NCBI GenBank assembly: GCA_015494035.1
Contig: WGBZ01000368.1
Location: forward strand, 1-6,399
Direction of reading: 5' to 3'
DNA: 6,399 nt
From: Lysobacterales bacterium
GTDB taxonomy: Bacteria > Pseudomonadota > Gammaproteobacteria > Xanthomonadales > Marinicellaceae
The position numbers and the translations under genes were made by a program. Under the pieces are notes generated by a model that was not told where the DNA came from, made no database searches, and saw nothing but the letters and a program-made list of their open reading frames with translations. Below, in pieces: positions 1-6,399 of this stretch (position 1 is the first letter of the stretch; each line of letters begins with the position of its first letter).

Positions 1-24
1 ATAAAAACAGCGCCCCGGCCGGTG

Positions 25-45
25 GTTAATTTGCCGTTAATTTGC
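25..45 (+). repeat. Tandem 10-bp direct repeat, possible regulator site
   Basis: GTTAATTTGC occurs at 25-34 and again at 36-45, exactly identical and separated by one base, giving an 11-bp period (about one helical turn). It lies some 40-60 bases upstream of the PstS-like gene and overlaps the region where a promoter would sit. Tandem 11-bp-period half sites are typical of OmpR/PhoB-family response regulators, but the bases match the PhoB consensus CTGTCAT poorly (about 3-4 of 7 per half). A regulatory role is inferred only from position and periodicity. Confidence 0.35.
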
Positions 46-51
46 TAGTAT
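43..51 (+). promoter_or_regulatory. Possible extended -10 promoter for the PstS-like gene
   Basis: TGCTAGTAT fits an extended -10 element (TGn followed by a hexamer matching TATAAT at 4 of 6). Transcription would begin near base 57-59 and leave a leader of roughly 28 bases. No good -35 hexamer is present at 17-bp spacing; the direct repeat occupies that region, so a regulator could substitute for it or block it. Prediction only. Confidence 0.3.
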
Positions 52-85
52 CAAAAGCATGTGGTGAATTGGAGCTGAGGGAAAC

Positions 86-949
86 ATGAAACGATCCGGT
101 TTAATCCTGATCCTGCTTGTGCTGTCGCTGTCCAGCCTGGCCCAGGAGTTGCGTTACGCGTCGGATTACGCGGGGTTTCGCTCTTTCTTTCCTGACCTGT
201 TGCGCCTGCAGCAACCGGCCAGCGAAACCGGCAAAAGCATTGCTTTGGTTTCCAGCACAAACACCTATCGCCAGGTGGCTGATGGCAAAGTGGATTTTGC
301 CGCCGTGGGGCGCGGCCCGCAGGAAGGCGATGTGTACGAGGAAATCCCCGTGTCTCTGCCAGTGGCCTGGGACGCCATCGCCATCATCACGCATCCGGAC
401 AACTCGGTTAACAACCTGACACTGAAACAGCTGCGCGATATCTATGCCGGAAAAATCACCAACTGGAAAGCCCTGGGCGGCGTCGACCGGCCCATTCGCG
501 CCGTGTACCTTAAGGACGACACCGAAAGTCCGCAGTACCACCTGGCCCGGTTTCTGTTTGGTAAGTCTGGCTCCCCCATGCAGGGCGAAGCGGTCGATAC
601 GGCGCAAATGGCCGAGTCCATTGCCGAAAGCAACCCCGATGCCCTTGCCTTTACCTTTTATTCCAGCGCACGCGAACGCAAGGTCAAGATTTTGCCGGTC
701 AATGACCTGAAGCCCTCCTATGGCAGCATACTGAATGGTCAGTATCCGTTTTACACCGAGGTTTACCTATTGGCCCGACCGGGTATTGACCGCAAACGCG
801 CTGGTCGTGATTTACTCAAGAAAGCCGGTTCGGTGAATTTTCGCCGCATTCTGCGCCGCATTGGTATTGTCCCTTACACGTCGGCCTCAGAGCTGATTTC
901 GCACCAGAACGTGCGCGATGCCTTTCTCAGTCGCGAACTGGGCTACTGA
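86..949 (+). CDS. PstS-like periplasmic solute-binding protein
   Basis: This 287-residue exported protein belongs to the PstS-like (PBP-type) substrate-binding family. Residues 1-19 form a signal peptide: K2 R3, a Leu/Ile-rich core at about 6-13, and a likely signal peptidase I site after S17-L18-A19. There is no lipobox cysteine, so it should be soluble in the periplasm. Family features are SST at 56-58 in the first ligand loop, VDFAAVGR at 69-76, WDAIAII at 95-101, the block LTLKQLRDIYAGKITNW at 111-127 and a late IVP at 261-263. By hand alignment, the usual phosphate-contacting SGT becomes E147-S148-P149, and the PstS aspartate falls at G75/R76, so the ligand may not be phosphate. The start is supported by GAGG at 77-80, five bases before the ATG. 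No pstC, pstA, pstB or phoU follows; the next gene is an unrelated symporter 80 bases on. The family call is firm, the ligand unknown. Confidence 0.85.
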   Translation: MKRSGLILILLVLSLSSLAQELRYASDYAGFRSFFPDLLRLQQPASETGKSIALVSSTNTYRQVADGKVDFAAVGRGPQEGDVYEEIPVSLPVAWDAIAIITHPDNSVNNLTLKQLRDIYAGKITNWKALGGVDRPIRAVYLKDDTESPQYHLARFLFGKSGSPMQGEAVDTAQMAESIAESNPDALAFTFYSSARERKVKILPVNDLKPSYGSILNGQYPFYTEVYLLARPGIDRKRAGRDLLKKAGSVNFRRILRRIGIVPYTSASELISHQNVRDAFLSRELGY

Positions 950-1029
950 ACGCCTGGTGGTGGCTTCAACCTGCGATTGCTACCCGCACTGGCCGTTAAC
1001 TCAAACCTAACCTGCACGGTACATCCTCC

Positions 1030-2349
1030 ATGTCCCAACACAAACACGACCTGACTCGCAAAATCATTACCTATATGATTGCCGGCGCCATTTTCGGCGT
1101 CATTCTCTACAGCATCGGGCGGTGGGGCATGGGCTATGAAATCGACCCGGTGAAGCGCCAGCTGCTGTATCCGGCCACGGTCACGGCCTGGCTGTTCGAT
1201 GGCGCTTTCCGGCTGGTGGGTAAAATATTCATTCACCTGCTGCAAATGCTGGTGGTGCCGCTGGTGTTTGTGTCCCTGTTCTGCGGCACAGCCTCCCTGA
1301 AGGACCCGGCCCAGCTGGGCAAGCTGGGCATCAAGACGCTGGCGCTGTACTTGCTGACAACCGCTATTGCCATTTCCGTGGCCCTGATGGCAGCCTCTTT
1401 CATCAAGCCCGGCGCCGGTTTCGACCTGCCCAACGACCTGACTTTTGCGGCCAAATCCGCACCTTCGCTGATTGATATTCTCATTAACATGGTGCCGAAA
1501 AACCCCCTGGCGGCCATGGCCGAAGGCAACATGTTGCAAATCATTCTGTTCGCTATTCTGTTTGGCCTCAGTGCCACCCTGGCCGGGGCGGCCGGGCAGC
1601 GCCTGATTGCCTTTTTCAATGACGTCAACGAGGTCATCATGCAACTGGTGACCCTGGTGATGAAACTGGCGCCCTACGCGGTGTTTGTGCTGATTGCCAG
1701 CGTGTTCGGGCGATTCGGTTTTGACGCCCTGGGGAACCTGTCCAGTTATTTCTTTCTGGTGATTGCCGTGCTGCTGTTTCACGGCCTGGTGGTGTATTCG
1801 GCCATGCTCAAGCTGCTGGCCGGGCTGAATCCGGTGGTCTTCCTGAAGAAAATGCGTGCTGCCATTGCCTTTGCCTTTGGCACCGCCAGTTCCAACGCCA
1901 CCATCCCGGTCACCCTGCGCACCGTCACCCAGCGACTGGGCGTGGACCGCGCCGTGGCCTCCTTCACCATCCCCTTAGGCGCCACCATCAACATGGACGG
2001 CACCGCCATCATGCAGGGCGTGGCCACCCTGTTTATCGCCCAGGCCTACGGCGTGGATCTGACCCTGGCGCAAATGGGCATGGTGGTGATCACCGCCACG
2101 CTGGCTTCCATTGGCACCGCTGGTGTGCCGGGCGTGGGCCTCATTATGCTGTCCATGGTGCTGCAACAGGTGGGCTTGCCGGTGGAAGGCATCGGCCTGA
2201 TTATCGGCATTGACCGCCTGCTGGACATGACCCGCACGGCCGTTAACGTCACCGGCGACGCCGCGGTCACCTGCATTGTGGCCAAAAGCGAAGGGCACCT
2301 GGACGAATCGATTTTCTATGACCCGGACGCCGGAGAAATCGAGGACTGA
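1030..2349 (+). CDS. Dicarboxylate/amino acid:cation symporter (DAACS, SLC1 family)
   Basis: This 439-residue inner-membrane protein is a secondary transporter that imports C4-dicarboxylates or acidic amino acids with Na+ or H+. The order of elements matches the GltPh fold: hydrophobic helices from about residue 11, the conserved LLQMLVVPLVFVSLF at 70-84, hairpin 1 with ASSNATIPVT at 286-295, the TM7 signature NMDGT at 321-325, hairpin 2 with GTAGVPG at 362-368, and TM8 with D395, D399, R402, T403, N406 and D410. These have the same spacing as GltPh D390, D394, R397, T398, N401 and D405. Retained R402, which in GltPh holds the substrate side-chain carboxylate, favours an acidic substrate over a neutral one. 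Length is normal for the family. The start lacks a recognisable Shine-Dalgarno sequence, but a stop at 997-999 in frame and no ATG or GTG between leave 1030 as the best choice. GltP, GltT or DctA cannot be told apart here, so no symbol is given. Confidence 0.93.
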   Translation: MSQHKHDLTRKIITYMIAGAIFGVILYSIGRWGMGYEIDPVKRQLLYPATVTAWLFDGAFRLVGKIFIHLLQMLVVPLVFVSLFCGTASLKDPAQLGKLGIKTLALYLLTTAIAISVALMAASFIKPGAGFDLPNDLTFAAKSAPSLIDILINMVPKNPLAAMAEGNMLQIILFAILFGLSATLAGAAGQRLIAFFNDVNEVIMQLVTLVMKLAPYAVFVLIASVFGRFGFDALGNLSSYFFLVIAVLLFHGLVVYSAMLKLLAGLNPVVFLKKMRAAIAFAFGTASSNATIPVTLRTVTQRLGVDRAVASFTIPLGATINMDGTAIMQGVATLFIAQAYGVDLTLAQMGMVVITATLASIGTAGVPGVGLIMLSMVLQQVGLPVEGIGLIIGIDRLLDMTRTAVNVTGDAAVTCIVAKSEGHLDESIFYDPDAGEIED

Positions 2350-2407
2350 ATCGCACAGGCCCAGCACCGGCTAAGCCCCGTGCGCCGGAAAGCCACAGCG
2401 CGATGAA

Positions 2408-6285
<3,878 letters not shown>

Positions 6286-6286
<1 letters not shown>

Positions 6287-6319
6287 GGAAGCGAGTTCAC
6301 GATTCAATCAGAGCTTCCC
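6286..6319 (+). repeat. Small inverted repeat just after eno
   Basis: GGGAAGC at 6286-6292 (beginning in the TAG stop) pairs with GCTTCCC at 6313-6319 across a 20-base loop. It is a candidate stem-loop at the end of the operon transcript, but no T tract follows, so a terminator call is weak. The mirrored copy at 6322-6355 has an eight-base stem, because the mismatch base at 6329 lets GGGAAGCG pair with CGCTTCCC. Confidence 0.45.
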
Positions 6320-6354
6320 ATGGGAAGCGCTGATTGAATCGTGAACTCGCTTCC

Positions 6355-6399
6355 CTAGCCCAGCCAGCGGGCAAAGGCGGCCTGACCGGCGTAACGGGC
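6355..6399 (-). other. Mirrored partial copy of the eno 3' end
   Basis: Read on the minus strand from 6399 to 6355, this encodes [14 protein letters not shown] and a stop, identical to the last 14 residues of the enolase on the + strand. It enters from beyond the window edge. It is the outer right arm of the terminal palindrome and should not be counted as a second enolase gene unless longer sequence confirms it. The expected neighbour after eno in many gammaproteobacteria, ftsB, is not seen. Confidence 0.85.

Noticed and set aside
24..45. Pho box upstream of the PstS-like gene
   Set aside because: The 11-bp spacing fits, but each half matches CTGTCAT at only about 3-4 of 7 bases, so I report a generic repeat instead.
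950..1029. Search for a promoter or terminator between the PstS-like and symporter genes
   Set aside because: TTGCTA at 977-982 has no -10 partner at acceptable spacing, and no stem followed by a T tract was found. The two genes could be co-transcribed, but nothing decides it.
943..1782. Minus-strand open frame of 279 codons opposite the symporter gene
   Set aside because: Its composition (very Gln-, His- and Gly-rich) is what results from reading membrane-protein codons in antisense; no family resemblance was seen.
2367..2388. Possible terminator after the symporter gene (CCGGC with GCCGG, 12-base loop)
   Set aside because: The stem is only five pairs and is followed by AAAGCC rather than a T tract, so it does not meet the standard for an intrinsic terminator.
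6287..6355. Bidirectional terminator between convergent genes
   Set aside because: The symmetry continues 44 bases or more into eno coding sequence on the left and its mirror on the right, which terminator function does not require, and T tracts are absent.

Overview
The window looks like chromosomal DNA from a moderately GC-rich gammaproteobacterium. It carries the conserved pyrG-kdsA-eno gene order typical of that class, and makes an LPS (Kdo) precursor, so the cell is Gram-negative. The KdsA resembles the metal-dependent Aquifex/Xanthomonas-type enzyme rather than the E. coli type, which argues against a close relative of Escherichia. I cannot place it to genus. All convincing genes are on the + strand; the long minus-strand open frames are antisense shadows.

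Layout. (1) Bases 1-85 hold a short upstream region with a tandem 10-bp direct repeat and a possible extended -10 promoter. (2) 86-949 encodes an exported, PstS-like periplasmic solute-binding protein with no transporter partners beside it. (3) 1030-2349 encodes a DAACS/SLC1-type dicarboxylate or acidic amino-acid:cation symporter. (4) 2350-2502 is an intergenic region with a plausible sigma70 promoter and a leader hairpin before pyrG. (5) 2503-6286 is a compact three-gene operon: CTP synthase (pyrG), Kdo-8-phosphate synthase (kdsA) and enolase (eno). Both junctions are four-base ATGA stop/start overlaps, so translation is probably coupled. (6) From 6242 to the last base the sequence folds back on itself as a 158-bp near-perfect palindrome.

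How the genes work together. Enolase makes phosphoenolpyruvate, a substrate of KdsA. CTP synthase supplies the CTP that later activates Kdo to CMP-Kdo. The operon therefore links glycolysis and nucleotide supply to lipopolysaccharide synthesis. In many gammaproteobacteria the next gene is ftsB. Here the expected continuation is replaced by a reverse-complement copy of the end of eno.

Most of the window is ordinary housekeeping DNA and I do not see a new multi-gene system. The strongest anomaly is the terminal palindrome. It is most simply a foldback or assembly artefact at a contig end, but a real inverted duplication or hairpin DNA end is not excluded by sequence alone. Lesser points are the apparent loss of phosphate-binding residues in the PstS-like protein, an unusual glutaminase motif in PyrG, and the tandem repeat upstream of the first gene.
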